64,000 nucleotides of DNA, from assembly GCA_015698045.1 (NCBI GenBank), contig BLAL01000228.1:1-64000 (forward strand), in the 5' to 3' direction. The notes under the pieces are model-generated. The model worked only from the letters and a program-made list of their open reading frames with translations, ran no database searches and was not told the origin of the DNA. This document shows positions 11,013 through 24,172 of this stretch, piece after piece; the first letter of the stretch is position 1, and the number at the start of each line of letters is the position of its first letter. The stretch comes from Rhizophagus clarus (Eukaryota; Glomeromycota; Glomeromycetes; Glomerales; Glomeraceae). The translations under genes were made by a program, and so were the position numbers.

Positions 11013-14000
11013 ATTATGTATTATAGATTATGTAATTTCTTGGATAAAATTTAATTAATTACTGATTTATATTAATTTTATTTTACATACATTTACTACT
11101 AAATGTATAGTTATTAAGTATCAAATTTATGCGAGAATGAGAGAATTAGCTCTAGTCTTCAGGTTAGTGCCGGTCAGATTTATCAAATTGATTAACAATT
11201 ATGGATTTTTTTTTTTTGGACTAACGCACCAATTAAAGTTACACTTAAATGAAATACCTTATTTAATTAATCATTTTAAAAAATATTTGACATTAGAGTT
11301 ACACAGAACTATATGAAATTTAGATATATGGGGGTTGATCAATTTCATTCAGATGCGCGAGCGATTGGATAATCATGATAATTGTTTTGATGCTGTAGCA
11401 GGATTTCAGTTCATACTATAAGTGGTCCTAAAGGCTAAATAATTAATAATTTTTTACAAATAATTTTATTATTTAATAACTTATACGAATAAGGAATAAC
11501 ATATACAGATAACGGAACTTTATTGACCGATATAACCGATATGTGCATACGATGAAGAATGGTTTGAAGTTTGTTTAACATAAAAAGAAAATTCTCACGG
11601 ATACTGTTTTTGTTTGCATGTTCCATACCAAGTATATTGACCGATTTGATTCTTCCAAACATAAAATTAGAAAACCCAGCTCATATTGTAATGAATAATA
11701 AGGGAGAGATAAGGAATATTTATTCCTTTATGAGAAAGTTATTTTAACTACAGTATCACAATTTTTATAAAGAAAAAATATTTATAATTCATTAAACTCA
11801 CACACATGTGTTACAAGTTACTGTAATCAGAAGAATAATTATAACAAATGACTCTTCATTTTATTTCTAATTTTATTCACGGAAAGAAAATGTTTTTTTT
11901 TTTTACTGGGTACAAAAATTTGTAAACAAATAGCTCATACTTTTTTAATTCATTCACTTGTTTCAAAAACACATTCAACAATATAAAAAATATGTAACTA
12001 TTTTGAGATTCATTAACTTAAAACGTTTAGTAAATTCTTTTCTCCCGTCTTATCAAATTCCATGGTAACATGTTTTTTTGAATATCGGGACTAAAATACT
12101 GCATGTAAATCTTTCTGTGTGACGAAATAATGAAACCAGATAAAAATGTTTATTTGACGATCGTAATGATACCTCAATTGAGCGTGAACATTACGAATTT
12201 CAAAATACAGCTTCTAAAATTCTTTTTTTTTTTTTTATTATAATAACGAAACCCGTTTTTTTTTTTTTTTGAAAAGTTAATAACTTATCTAAATTGATTA
12301 TCCATTTACTTTGATAAATGATAAGAAAACCTTTATTACGAATAATTTTTTTTTTAAAAAAAAAAAAATGAAGAAAAACTTATTTCAATAAACAACAACA
12401 AAGGATAGAAGATAAATAAAACGCCAATATGCATTCATTGGAGTTCCCGAATGTAACATTCAATTATAATAAACGGTTCATTTGAAAGTAATTTACAATT
12501 AAAAAAAAAAAAAAAATTTTTTAAAGTTTTCATGGCACCTTCTTTTTGTGTGTGTATGCGTGTGAAAATAATTTGTAATAAATATATTTTCTGTAATGTT
12601 TCACATGTTTAAACCATTAAGACTGATTTAATTATGTAATTTGATTTAAAATTATTAATGTTTTTATTATAACAACACAAAAAATAGTTTTTGGATCCGT
12701 CTCCTTTGTTCTTTTTACAAAACTTTATTATTATAATAATTACATCATTTGATAATATTGTTCACTTTTGCATAATTGAGTAACTGTTTATAGACGCATA
12801 GAACAGATTAACGGAACCTCTTTACCATACCTTTATTATAAACCGAAAAGGAAATTGAAAATTACGGCCTGCATTACCTACGTTACTACGATCTTTGCCG
12901 GAATTAAAACCGATTTTTAGAATTTGGATGTTTAATTTTAAATTCATGTGAATTCCGTTGATAAATGATAAGGTTTATTATTATAATCAATAAATGCAGT
13001 TTAGAACGATTGAAATCACATGTTACATCGAGAAATTGCTTTGAAAATCTAAGCTATTAAAATAATCAACCAATAACTTTTTAACAAAAATTACTGTGGT
13101 GCAAATCAAATAAAAAACCGTTATCTTAATTATCAGTTATTTATAACTCAATAAATTTAACAAGTAAATTACACGTATGGAAAGAATAATTATGTAATCG
13201 AAAACTTAAAATTTTATTGTAATCCTTTTTTAGATAATATCCCTGAATAAATTATTATTTAAATTTGGTTTAAATTTAAGTTAATCAATGAAATAAACTT
13301 TATCGAAACATCAATGAAATTTGTAACAAAAAAATACTGAAAAAGTTTTTAACAAGAATCAAATAAATAAAAATAAAAATTTAATAATAGAATTATATAA
13401 TAGTAATCTTAAGTTAGTATTATAATCGTGGCACGATTCGTTTTATTTACATATAATATAATAATTACTTTACTGTATGATGACAATACATTGACTTTTT
13501 CGTATGTTTAAAACGCATGTGATGATTCAAAGTATCATCATTTTAGTAATTCGTTGAAGAACCAAAAACATCGTTGATCGACGTGGTTTTTTTTTTATAC
13601 GTCAATAATCCCAGGACGCCCCACGCTATTATAATTAACCGGGTAATACAAATATTTGGTGAGAAAGGTCCTGCAACTTTGAAGCTCAAATCGGGAAATT
13701 TATGATGAGATCTGCAAAGAATCCTAAAAATGGTTTAGTAAAAATAATTATCAGCCTCTTATAAACGTAATTTTTTTGTTTTTGATTTAAAATCTTTATT
13801 TATTGTATATTTTATTTTATATTTATTATTTTTGTACCCTTGATTTTTTCAAAAAAAAGATTCTTTCGAACGAAAAAAAGAATGTTTCCTGCAAAATTAT
13901 TTCTATTTGCGGTAGTTCATTTGACGTACCCTCGTTCATAAAATAAAATACTTTAATTACTGTATTTCGTATCATCCAAATAATAATTATGCATAAAACT

Positions 14001-17000
14001 GAACACACGCGTTATCTTTCTTTTGATCTTTTAATAAGGCGTCATATTTAGATCATATTCAATATTTGTTGCTCTTGTTGTTTTATCTCATGATTTATAC
14101 AAAGATATTGATGTTGCATGATTTTTCTCAATTTGTAATTTATTTCCGTAATTACTTGTTTTTGAACAATTGTTTCTTTTCAAAAGATATCACCAATACA
14201 CATCATTTCACTTTATGGTTCATGCATGTTATTTACGCCAAGATTTGAGATGTTCGCGTTATTTCTTCTTTTTCTAAAATGGTTTCACTCAATCTCTTAT
14301 GTACCCTTATGCGGTTTCATTTTGTATGATGTTGCGCAAAGTTTCAATTATCAATTATAAAAACGCCCACATTTTGCTCTCGGAAAAATCAAAACGTAAG
14401 AAGTATAAAAAATAAAACAAGTTTAAAATTTGGAAAATTTTTTTTTAAAAAAAAATCCCTCCCTCTTTTTTTTTTTAAAAAAAAACAAAAAAAAAAAAAA
14501 AAAAAATCAAAACAATAAAAAAAAAACAAAATAAAATATGGTTAGTTAAAACGTTAATTAACCTATACCTTATGAAAAAAAAAATATTTACTAATTAATC
14601 TTTTTTTTTTTTTTTTTGCAAATCCTAAACAGAATCATAAAATTTAAGATGATTTTTGAATCATCATCATCGATATCATTTTTTTTTTTTTTTTCGACTT
14701 CTTATTTGTTCGATGGATTATCGGTTGATTCGATAAGTTAGATCGTAAAAAATAAAATCGTTCGGTCATTGATCAGATCTTTGGCGTACTATGTTTTTTT
14801 TTTTTAATCGGTCGATCATTGATGACTCTTTTTTAAATTTTTTTTTTTTCGTTTCGTTGATTATTTTCGGTAGTTTTGTTTTTTTTTTTTTGTTACGTTG
14901 ATTTTTTTTCTTTGTTACATTGATTTTGTTTTTGTTACGTTGATTTTGTTTTTTTACGTTGATTTTGTTTGTTTTTTTTTTTATTCGATTTTTTTTTTTC
15001 CGCTAATTTTTTGTTAAATTCATTTATATTTCTTCTACGTTTTCGTTTCACTTTTCAATTTATATAATATGAGCAACATTAAGATATAATATGAAATTAT
15101 TAAATATTTTTACCCAATTTATTTATCTAAGATACTTTACCATCAATCATGAAAGACAGAGATCAGATATTTCAATTTTTTTAGCACGTGCGCTTTTATG
15201 ATGATCATTTTTTTCAAGTGTAAAAATATAAAGTAAAAAGGAAAGTCGATATAATGAAGATAATTAAAGACATATTTTCGCAATTTCCAATATACTTACA
15301 TACAGTATAACGAGAGTTCTTTGCCATAAAGAAAGATCGGTGTGTATTGTGCGTATTGCGTCAAATTCATTTTTAATTAACATTTTTTAAAAAAATGATT
15401 CATATCAATCAGGATAAATTCATTAAGAATGTAACGAATGTAATAAAATTTTTGAATTGTATTTTCTTCAATATGTATACTTTCGGTTTGTGAATTGTGA
15501 ATTGTACAATTCAACTATCAAGAAGCCAGCAAAATATTTGATTTTCCTGCACTCTTGAAAAATGTTATAAGTCTCCCAATCCTTATTATTATTTTTGTTC
15601 CGATCCATATTATTACTTTGTAAGTTAATTATTTTTCCATTTGATTCTTTTTTTTTTTTTTTTGTTGGATTTCATTCGAAGATTCCAGTTGTTTATCCTA
15701 ACGGTAAATTAATTCTCCAGTGAATTGTAACATCCCCTTCGATTATTATTAGATTTGTTGCTACGTAGTAAATTGTTGCAACTTGTGCAATTGAAGAATA
15801 CTTTTTTTTAATTGAAAAAATTCAAAAGGAATTGCTTAAAAATCACCAACTCATTTGCGCCGCCGCGATATCTCTTTCCATTAATTAAAAAAGCAGCCAT
15901 ATTTTTCCCATTTTGAACGAGTTTCTTTTTTATTGGAAAAAACGGAATAGTTTGAAAAAGTTTTCAAGTTGGGAATTTAAAAAAAATTGGAAGAAAAAAA
16001 TAACAAATATTTCTCTCAATCTAGAAAATCAATGGACTTATTGATAGAGTCGAGGAAAAAGATAAATTGAGAATATATATAATATAGTAAGTAGAACAAT
16101 AATCATTCTGCTTTTACACCTACATCCGCCGTGATGCTCATAATCTCTTTCTCGACGGCCTACAGAAGAAGCGGTCCTTGTGATCCCGGAATTATCTACT
16201 CTTAATAACTAATTCATTTGGTCATTCCAGTCATATGCCCACAGTTTTTTAGTTAACCAAAACTTAATAAGAGCTTTTCGAAGAGTACGAATATAGCTTT
16301 CGCGATCTTCGCTTCTACCAGCGAAAAGTTTCAGTTAACATGTGACTTTGAATTTCTTTCGATTGGTAAATCTTTTGTTTTGGAATATTGTTCTGGCCAG
16401 TTTAAAATAATATTAGCCAAATTACTTTTATTATACACAAAATCACAAATAGTCAACAATTCGTCAAGTTCTTAGTCGACTCTGTTATTTGATTCTAATT
16501 TTTACCAATAAGAAATGATGCGAACGTTTGTTTTCAAGTTGGTCAAATAAATTTTTGAATCATTTGTTCATATATATGCCAAAAGATTTTCTAATCGACA
16601 TAATTTAATCTTTTAAGGCGTTATTCTTCAAATCTTACAACCTTTTGCGGTTCGAGCTGCGCTAAAATTAGCCTTCAGAAGATCGATCCTTCGTTTTGAT
16701 CCAAGTTCACGTATTATGACGTAATATGCAAGCACAATAGAATATGGTTTCTATCAACTATAAAGTAAGTTTTCCAAGATGATTTTTCGTCAAATTTTTG
16801 TTCACCCCTTTAGTATTTGCAATAATTAATTCCAGGAGAACAGTAGCTATTCATTCTTGCCCTTAAATTTGAATCCCTTATCTCGCTCGTTAAGCCATCT
16901 TTCTCTACGAAGTAGACGACTGCATTAATTGCATCAGAAAATTTATTAGGTGTTATAATATAACGATTACTAGGAGGTTTATGCACTGTTTTTTTCTTTC

Positions 17001-18259
17001 TACATTTCGTTTTCTCAGATCAAGTCTTCTAATACAAGATCGGCGTCAACATCTTTGTTTTTGAGCGTTTTTTTTTCCTGAACTTGTAAGTAGATAAGAT
17101 TTTTTTTCATGCAGTAGCATATATACTGTAATGTGGGTTACATCTCAAGATAATCTAATTGATAATCTTTATATTTTGTGGCTGGCACGATTCTCTTGCG
17201 ATGCTAACAGTACCATGGAATCCATCCTCGTGTATATAGAATAGTGTGAAAAAGTGCCGAGGAAGCAGTCCAACGTTTTGCTTTCATATTTTTTAAATTA
17301 TACTTAACATTGGGTAAGTTTCTCTTTTCTTTAAAATCAGATTTTTGTATTCGCTTCGATTTAACTATAGTGATTATCAGCAAAATCTTCAAAGACTGTT
17401 CTATCTATAATAATTCAATCCGAACTTTTTTTTCAATTTTTTTAATATGTTCGTTCATCTTAATTACTAACAGAACAAGAAGAACGAAATAATGACCCAG
17501 AACAATGAGATAATTTTTTTAAAAAATGTATTTGTTACCTGGCAATAAGCTACAAGAGTGTAATTTTCATTTAGAATGATTTGATATTATATCCATTTAA
17601 TCATTTTTAGATTGAGGACTAAATAGAGAGTATATCCATAGGAAAATAGATTACTTTTATCTTTTAGTATTTTTACGAAGAAAAAATGATGCGAAGTTGA
17701 TTAAATAATGTCTAAGTCAGAATTCTTGCTAGAATGTGGGATTTTTTTTACTTATTAGTTTATTATTTGGTTTTATGGAAAATAGAAATCTATTATTTAA
17801 TAGAGATGATATAAGTGAACCAATGACTTGTATTTTATAATTTGAGCTTTCGTTGTGTATTTACAAGTAAGTTAATCCTAACAATTTATATTATTTATAC
17901 AAGATTTCTCTAATTGTTCTAATTGCTAAATTACACTTTTAGCTTATTATAATAGCAATGACATCACAGCTTGGACTTTTTAGTGCTGTTGTCGAATTTC
18001 AATTCGATCCATGGCTATTTTTGGAGGTTTAAGCCGTCATTCCTCCTTATATCCACTATTGGTAATAAAAACAATATCATGCTCCTTATAATAAATCTTT
18101 ACAATAATATCACTCACGGAGAGTCAAAAGACAAATATCGGCGATTGTACGAGGACAATAGTCCTCCGATTAAACATTTTGTACTGATTTAGATCAGCAA
18201 CAAATACTTTTAATAGAACAACTTTCAATGCATGAGATAATCTGAATACTCATTTTTAT
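11013..18259. other. Long intergenic stretch, no gene supported
   Basis: AT-rich with many poly-T and poly-A runs. Slightly more balanced composition occurs at about 15,840-17,300, but no frame there reads as protein beyond short random ORFs. Nothing resembling tRNA or another structured RNA was recognised. Homopolymer-rich DNA at 14,440-15,010 is listed separately. Confidence 0.6.
14440..15010. repeat. Poly-T tract region with GTTACGTTGATTTT repeats
   Basis: A series of T runs up to about 18 bases. From about 14,890 to 14,985 the motif gttacgttgatttt or close variants occurs about four times in tandem, separated by T runs of variable length. It looks like slippage-driven simple sequence. 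Confidence 0.7.
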
Positions 18260-19698
18260 GCTCAACCATTGGCTTGTGATCAAGATGCTAAACGCGCTTG
18301 GCACAACATCAGTTTAATACTCTAGTCTATCAATCACAAATGTTTAAAAATTGATTTAGGTGATGAGGCAGCAATTTTCAACGAGGTATGAAAGGACTCT
18401 TTATTTATCTTTTTATATTGAGTAGTTATTTAAATTATTTAATATAGTCGTATCACTTTTACAGTTTATGGAATGGGTGGGCGTTTTCTTTTTTCTTTTC
18501 TTGTTTTTTATATTCCCCTTTAATGCGTAGAGTTTTATTCTTGTACGTTATTATTTTCTTATAATAAATATTCCCCTTAAGGAGTTTTCCATGATGAATC
18601 GAATTTTATCATAAAATTTTAAAAGTTAAAATTCGTGGTGCGTTACTCATTTACTCTATATCATTTAGAATATTATGAAAATTATGAAAATAAGAAAATA
18701 CGACAAATCATTAAAAAAAAAGCCAAAAAGCAAAAAAAAAAAAAGATAATAAAAATTCTCAAAATCATTAAAAATTATGCAACGTTTGCTTAAACATTTT
18801 TTGGTATGTAATTTTTTTTAATAAAATTCATCATTCTTTTTTTTTGGATTTAATTGTTTTTTTGCTTTTTTTTTTTAGATATTCTGCACTCCTGCACATT
18901 TAATCAATGTATCTCAATGTTGTACACGGACAGCGATTTTTAGTTGATATGGAACATCTGAAAGTCTGTGTTCGCTGGACTGGCATCGACTTAGCATTAG
19001 AAGCCAATAATTCTGTCTGCGTTCCACGAACATATATATGCATATTGGAAGATTCGTTAAATGGCGATTTAGATTGTTGGCAACGTTCAAGGCATATATA
19101 TTGAAAGAAATTGGTACGTGGAAACCTTTTATTATTATTTTTAAATTAATAATTATAAATACTTATTTGTCGTATACTAAATTTGCAACAAATTGATTTG
19201 CTTTTATTAATTAGCGAAATGGCCCTGAATCATATTTACATCATGGAGATTTTAAAATAGAACTTTACAAGAATATTATAATAAGTAAGTGTTATGTTTC
19301 CTTTATTTAAAGTATACAAATAAGATTAATATAAAATCAAATTTTATTTAATAAATAATATTATTTTTATCTGCATTAAAATTGGTGATTTCCACCATAT
19401 CAAATCGTTCAGTTATATCAGATGATTCAGAATCAGCAAGAGCCCATTTCCCAAATGATATATATACCGTAAATCAGATGCTGATGTCCTTTCGAGTGAT
19501 CCGCACTCAGGCACTTTTCCATTAATTGAGCGTAAAGATGTGAAGTATTTTCGGCGGTTTTTGGCCTTAATCCAGAAATTCATGAGATCTGTCGTAATAA
19601 GGACGTTCTCCAACCAACATCATCCACATTATCATTACCAAAACTGTAAATATCAGAAGCTTGAGTTTTCTTGCCTTAGTGACGTGACGCATTGTTAA
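18260..19698 (+). pseudogene. Multi-exon gene remnant, product unknown
   Basis: Several pieces of plausible protein are separated by intron-like gaps. Piece 1 ends at 18385 in NHKCLKIDLGDEAAIFNE and is followed by GTATGA. Piece 2 follows a poly-T/TTAG acceptor at 18878 and reads from 18907 through HGQRFLVDMEHLKVCVRWTG to a stop at 19102-19104. Piece 3 (19215-19284, GPESYLHHGDFKIELYK) is preceded by TTAG and followed by GTAAGT. Piece 4 starts near 19390 (SDDSESARAHFPNDIYTV) and runs to about 19,500; a different frame (19459-19698) then stays open to about 19,695. Stops upstream in pieces 1 and 2 and the absence of a clean acceptor before piece 4 suggest decay. I do not recognise the family. 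The region also could be an intact gene whose exact splice sites I misjudge. Confidence 0.4.
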
Positions 19699-19810
19699 GT
19701 CAAATCGCGTCACAGGGCTGCAAGCCTGCACCTTAAAATTGAAAAGAAAAAATAATAAATTTGATAACCGAATATAGAATAGAGAAATACAATGGTATGT
19801 ACATTTAACA

Positions 19811-20530
19811 AACGAGCGATAAATAAAAAAAAAAAAAAATTTTTTTTTTTTTTTACCAATTGCAATTTAATTAACTTAGTTCTAATAATAAGAAAGCTTG
19901 AAATTATATCATAATCTTTAATTTGAGATTTTTAATTACGACTACCTTTATTTTTAATGTTTGAACCTTGCGCAACATCGAAAGATTTTACGTGTTCATC
20001 TCGATGTATGTATCCTTCTGTTTCCTTCGTTCTTCTAGTGCAGATGAGAGATCTAAACGATCATTCACTCTTTTTTAATATTTATTTAGCAATATTAATG
20101 AATATTACAGACGAGTCCGGACACGAGGGTTAAAAAAGGAGGTAAATTCATACATAGATAAATTCCGCGAAGAAACGAGATATATACGAATAAATATATG
20201 TACAATAGATGTTCCGCATGTATTATTTACAAATAAAAAAAGAAATGAATTGGAAGTTTCATTGTTCAAAGATTAACTAGTCATATTAAATGATTTGCAG
20301 AAAAATAAATTTATTCATATGATTTAATACTAAAAAAAGAAATAGTTTCAATTATGATAGAAATATTAATCCTTCCTCGAAATGTCACTAAATATATTAG
20401 CTGAATATGTTATAGTGCACCGGAATACAGCTTGCATTTAAAAAAATCAAAAGGAAGGTGTTGCATTAGGTGCGTTCGCAAATTCAATTGGATTGTTAAT
20501 CGCCCAATCCATTAACACAAGTTCGACATC
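19811..20530 (+). repeat. Inverted duplication, arm 1
   Basis: The complement of about 28475-29412. Shared landmarks in order are aacgagcgat (19811), tcataatctttaatttgaga, gcaacatcgaaaga, atgaatattacaga, tccttcctcgaaatgtcact and gttcgcaaattca. Identity is patchy (many indels), so the duplication is old. This arm lacks the 277-bp MITE found in arm 2 and so shows the empty site. Confidence 0.75.
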
Positions 20531-20888
20531 AAAATCTTCGACATGTTTTATTGTTTTATTCTAAGTTGATTATCCTAATAAATTATTTTAGTGTAACATA
20601 TATATTTATTAATATTATTAATTTGTACCTATATTTTATAAGCCATTATTTATTCTTTATACTTCGAATTTGTCATATTTTGTTATTAAGATATTATAAA
20701 ATTGTCGGTATAATGGCCTGTCGGGATTTTGGGATTTTGGGTTGTCGATATTTTGGGTTGTGCAAGTGGGTGTCGAGAATTTGATCGGATATCATTTCTA
20801 AATAACTGGATCGATGCGTTAACTCAATCCCCTCCATTTGACTTGTGAACGTAAATATTTAAGATTGTAAATTTAACGAAACACCTTA
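20531..20888. other. Spacer with short G/T-rich repeat
   Basis: Mostly AT-rich. At 20717-20762 the phrase tcgggattttgggattttggg is followed by a variant ending ttgggttgt. Similar tcgggattt phrases occur near 46,235 and, in complement, near 34,630-34,690, so this may be part of a dispersed repeat family. Confidence 0.45.
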
Positions 20889-21029
20889 GGAGGTCCTTTT
20901 TCGGGAATGTTTTGGAGTGAAGAACACAATTTTATTGTTGTTGCATTTAAAGGAACAACTCCATTTAATTTCGAAGATTTTGTTGTCGATTTAATGTTTC
21001 AACGAGTTGCCCTCAACACTTGTATGTAA
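20889..21029 (+). pseudogene. Class-3 lipase fragment
   Basis: An open stretch of about 46 codons reads FSGMFWSEEHNFIVVAFKGT followed by TPFNFEDFVVDLMFQR, and ends in a stop at 21027-21029. The pattern of a hydrophobic strand followed by a KGT motif matches the region just upstream of the catalytic domain core in fungal class-3 (alpha/beta hydrolase) lipases. The Ser nucleophile elbow (GxSxG), Asp and His are all absent, because the rest of the gene is missing. It is preceded by CCTTAG, which could be an old splice acceptor. I treat it as a gene fragment left by the rearrangement that produced the inverted duplication beside it. Confidence 0.6.
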
Positions 21030-21185
21030 TTGTGCACTTGAAAAATATACAAATGCTCGACTGCACGTGCGTTATATGTATTTTTGGGATCTGAAAAGTA
21101 AATACTGCTTGGGAAAGCTAATTCACCAGGAAATAATGTGATACAATAATTACAATATGCACTTTGACAAAACGTACCGACGTAA
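21025..21185 (+). repeat. Direct repeat of 28340-28465
   Basis: The phrases tgtaattgygca, aaagtaaata, gggaaa..taattca, aataattacaa and ctttga occur in the same order and orientation at 28340-28465. It lies next to the lipase fragment here, and next to arm 2 of the inverted duplication there. Confidence 0.6.
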
Positions 21186-21209
21186 TAATCGTGCCAAAAT
21201 TCGATATAT

Positions 21210-21412
21210 TTATAAATATGGGGCTTCGCCAATAGAAACACGGCATGTGGATATACATATGGGCTTCGTCAATAGAAACATGCTTCGTCATAGTTGTCGA
21301 TTTTTGAAAAAAAAAATTTCATAACTGATAATATATGTAGTAGAACAAATTTTATAAACAAAAAATTGAAATTTTTTGCCAGATGCCATGTTTCTTTCAT
21401 TGACGAAGCCCC
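21210..21412. mobile_element. Short inverted-repeat MITE (GGCTTCGTCAATAGAAACATG family)
   Basis: The left end gggcttcgtcaatagaaaca (21261) is inverted at the right end (tttctttcattgacgaagccc, ending about 21412). The sequence inside the right end, ttttttgccagatgccatg, matches the complement of the left end of the copy at 26189. A partial extra copy of the terminal motif lies at 21223-21250. It is about 150 bases with no coding content. Confidence 0.65.
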
Positions 21413-24172
21413 ATAAATCTCCATATATGTTGAAATAGTATAATATTCTTAACTGTGGAGCGTGATGATCTTTTGGCCAGGGTAACTATTGTAGTACAGT
21501 AGTACAGTAAAAATTCGGTTAATTAATTTAAAATATTTAAAATTAAAAGTTTATTCAAATTCCGCATGAAACGACACAATTTAGAATAACTCATTCATAA
21601 AAGAACAAAATCTTATCATTTTCTTATTAGCCGTTATGTTTTGTCGAAAAGTGTTTTTCCAAAAATTTACTATATATACAATATATTACTTTGGGCGCGT
21701 AATACTGCGATAATTTGTGATCACAGGACAAATTTTATCATTTACTTGGAACGAAAAAAAGACGAATTTTTTTTTTTTTTTTTCAAAATCTAGATAAAAC
21801 TTGGCCAAATTTTATTTAATTGTCGTTATTTTATATTTATTAATTTTAAGTCATGAATGAATAAACAAATTTCGTATAGTATTTTAGATAGGATACTCTA
21901 ATTTTTTTTTTTTAAAAAAAAAAGAAGTTTTAAAATGATATTTACATTGTAAAAATAATTTTTTTGTATAAATATCAATAAAGTATCAAAAATATAAAAT
22001 ACGGTATAAATAAATATATTCTTTTTAAAAAATATTTAAAAGGAAACCCATGCCAAAATGCTTAATCCACAATATAATACATTTGTTTCAATTCTACCTC
22101 ATCCAAATCATCCTAAATCACTATAAATATTATTTTAAAAGGAAAACCAACATAAACAATAAATATATATAGGGATTCATTAAATGGTAAGGGAGAAAAA
22201 AATAAAAAATGACGTTCAATACGCCTTACGATTTCTTCTGCTAAACCAGATCTGGAGTCCCTTCTCCAAATTCCGGTCTTAATCCATAATATAATCTACA
22301 ACTTTACCCCATCCAAAATCATTCTAAATTATAATATCTTCAAATATGTCGCAATCATAATTTGAAGATGTCGTACCTCTCAAAATGGAAATCTATTTAC
22401 TTAAGATGAGAATATCTAAGTAAAAGAATGTGAAGAATGTGAAGAATGTGAAGGAGATGTAAAGATGTGATGATAATGAGAAGGTAACGGCAAGTTTTAT
22501 TCGTATCGCATTTATTCTCAGCGATTAAATAACAATTAATAAGGAGTTTAGTTGATCACCGGATTGCTTTTACCCGTCGGTGTAGCTTTTTAGTTATTTG
22601 GCTTCCATCCAACGAAATCTTTAGTGGTGGGAATTAGGAATGACGTTTAAAAGTTTGTCAATAGCTTGTTTGTTGTCATAACATACTGTATGTCTGTATG
22701 TAATAAGGCTGGCTATACTGGGCCATATTATGAGATATATTATAGATTTTTGTTGTATATAAAAAGAATGGCGAAAGTGTGTATTAGAGTTTTTGATTTT
22801 TGCGAAAAAAGAAAGAAAGAAAGAATTTTTTTTTGTAGTTTCGCTTTCGCTGGGAATTTTCAATCTTTTTATATTACACTATTCGATTCGGGGTGAAATA
22901 AAATCAAGTGTTCAAAATTTTATATTAAATTTTATCAATACAAGCCAAATGGCTTGGTTTTTTTTTTAGCTTGCGTAATTATCACTTTATACACTTATCT
23001 ATTTTAAGCGAATTCCTTGTCTAAAAATTACGGACAAAAACTTGTTGAAATTCTAAGAAGCATGGAAGCATGTCAACGTAAAAAGATGCATTATGACACT
23101 TTTTTTTTTCAAAAATTCAAAATAATTTGATTCGTACGATATGAAAAGATAACTAAATCTATTAAAATTAATTTATACTATTTAATATTAAATTTAACCT
23201 GTCCGATATCTTGACATGTAACACCAAATTCTTACTCGTCGATTCGGAGTTGAAATTCCTTGTCATATTTCCTTTTAACAAAAATTGACCAGTAAAAAAA
23301 GATAAGGGGTTGGTGGTTACTAATTCAACAATTTTATTCGTGCATCTATACAAGAATGACAAAGAAAAAAAAGATTATATCTGATATTGATATCTTTTTT
23401 TTTTTTATAACAAAAATAACCTATTCAAAAAAGGTTATATTTTACTACGCCAAGGATATAATCACGTGAAATTTTTTTTTTAGCAGTTATTTATATATAA
23501 AAAAAATTAACTATAAATAGACAAAGTGTCGTCATCCAATTATATGAAAAATCAAAAATCATATTAAAAAAAAAAAAAAAAATGAATATTCCGTTCTACC
23601 TATCTATCATTGTTTCTTATTTTAGACATGAAAGCAATATTTTTCGGAATTGTCAAATATTAATGATGCCTAATTTAAGATACAAAATATTACTATATTC
23701 AGTTTGCTGAAATTTCCGGGGATTATGTTACCATACAGTTGGTCGATCCTACCACCAATACTCCAATATTGTTTCATGAACATCATTTCACAAAGTAGTG
23801 TTTTACTAATTTGATAAAACTGAAACAATACATTTATGATATGTAACCGAAGGATTATTATTTATTTTTAGTGAATGTGTTAAATTTTTTCATTAATCCA
23901 TTTATACTATAAATGTTCAATAAAATCTTTTTTGGTTAATAAGATCATATTGTTTCTATTCACGGAAAACAGAGAATATGCACTATACGTAAAAAAAAAA
24001 AAGGCTCGCATTTTTTTCTTATATAAAGGTGGATATTTTTTCCTCGTTCCATCATATTTTGTTATCAATAGTTTTTATTATCATTTCATTTCATCATCAT
24101 TTTTTGCTATCACATAATTCATAAATCATACCCGTAATTAATATTCTCTTAAAATCATTCCAAGTTATAAAA
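21413..24172. other. Intergenic, one diverged direct repeat
   Basis: AT-rich sequence with poly-T/poly-A runs. A direct repeat beginning cttaatccayaatataat occurs at about 22060-22130 and 22278-22340. At 22430-22470 gaatgtgaa is repeated three times. No reading frame that I can support as a gene. Confidence 0.5.

Noticed and set aside
13826-14248. Two overlapping 60-residue frames on opposite strands
   Set aside because: Phe/Leu/Ile-rich chance frames in T-rich DNA without any supporting signal.
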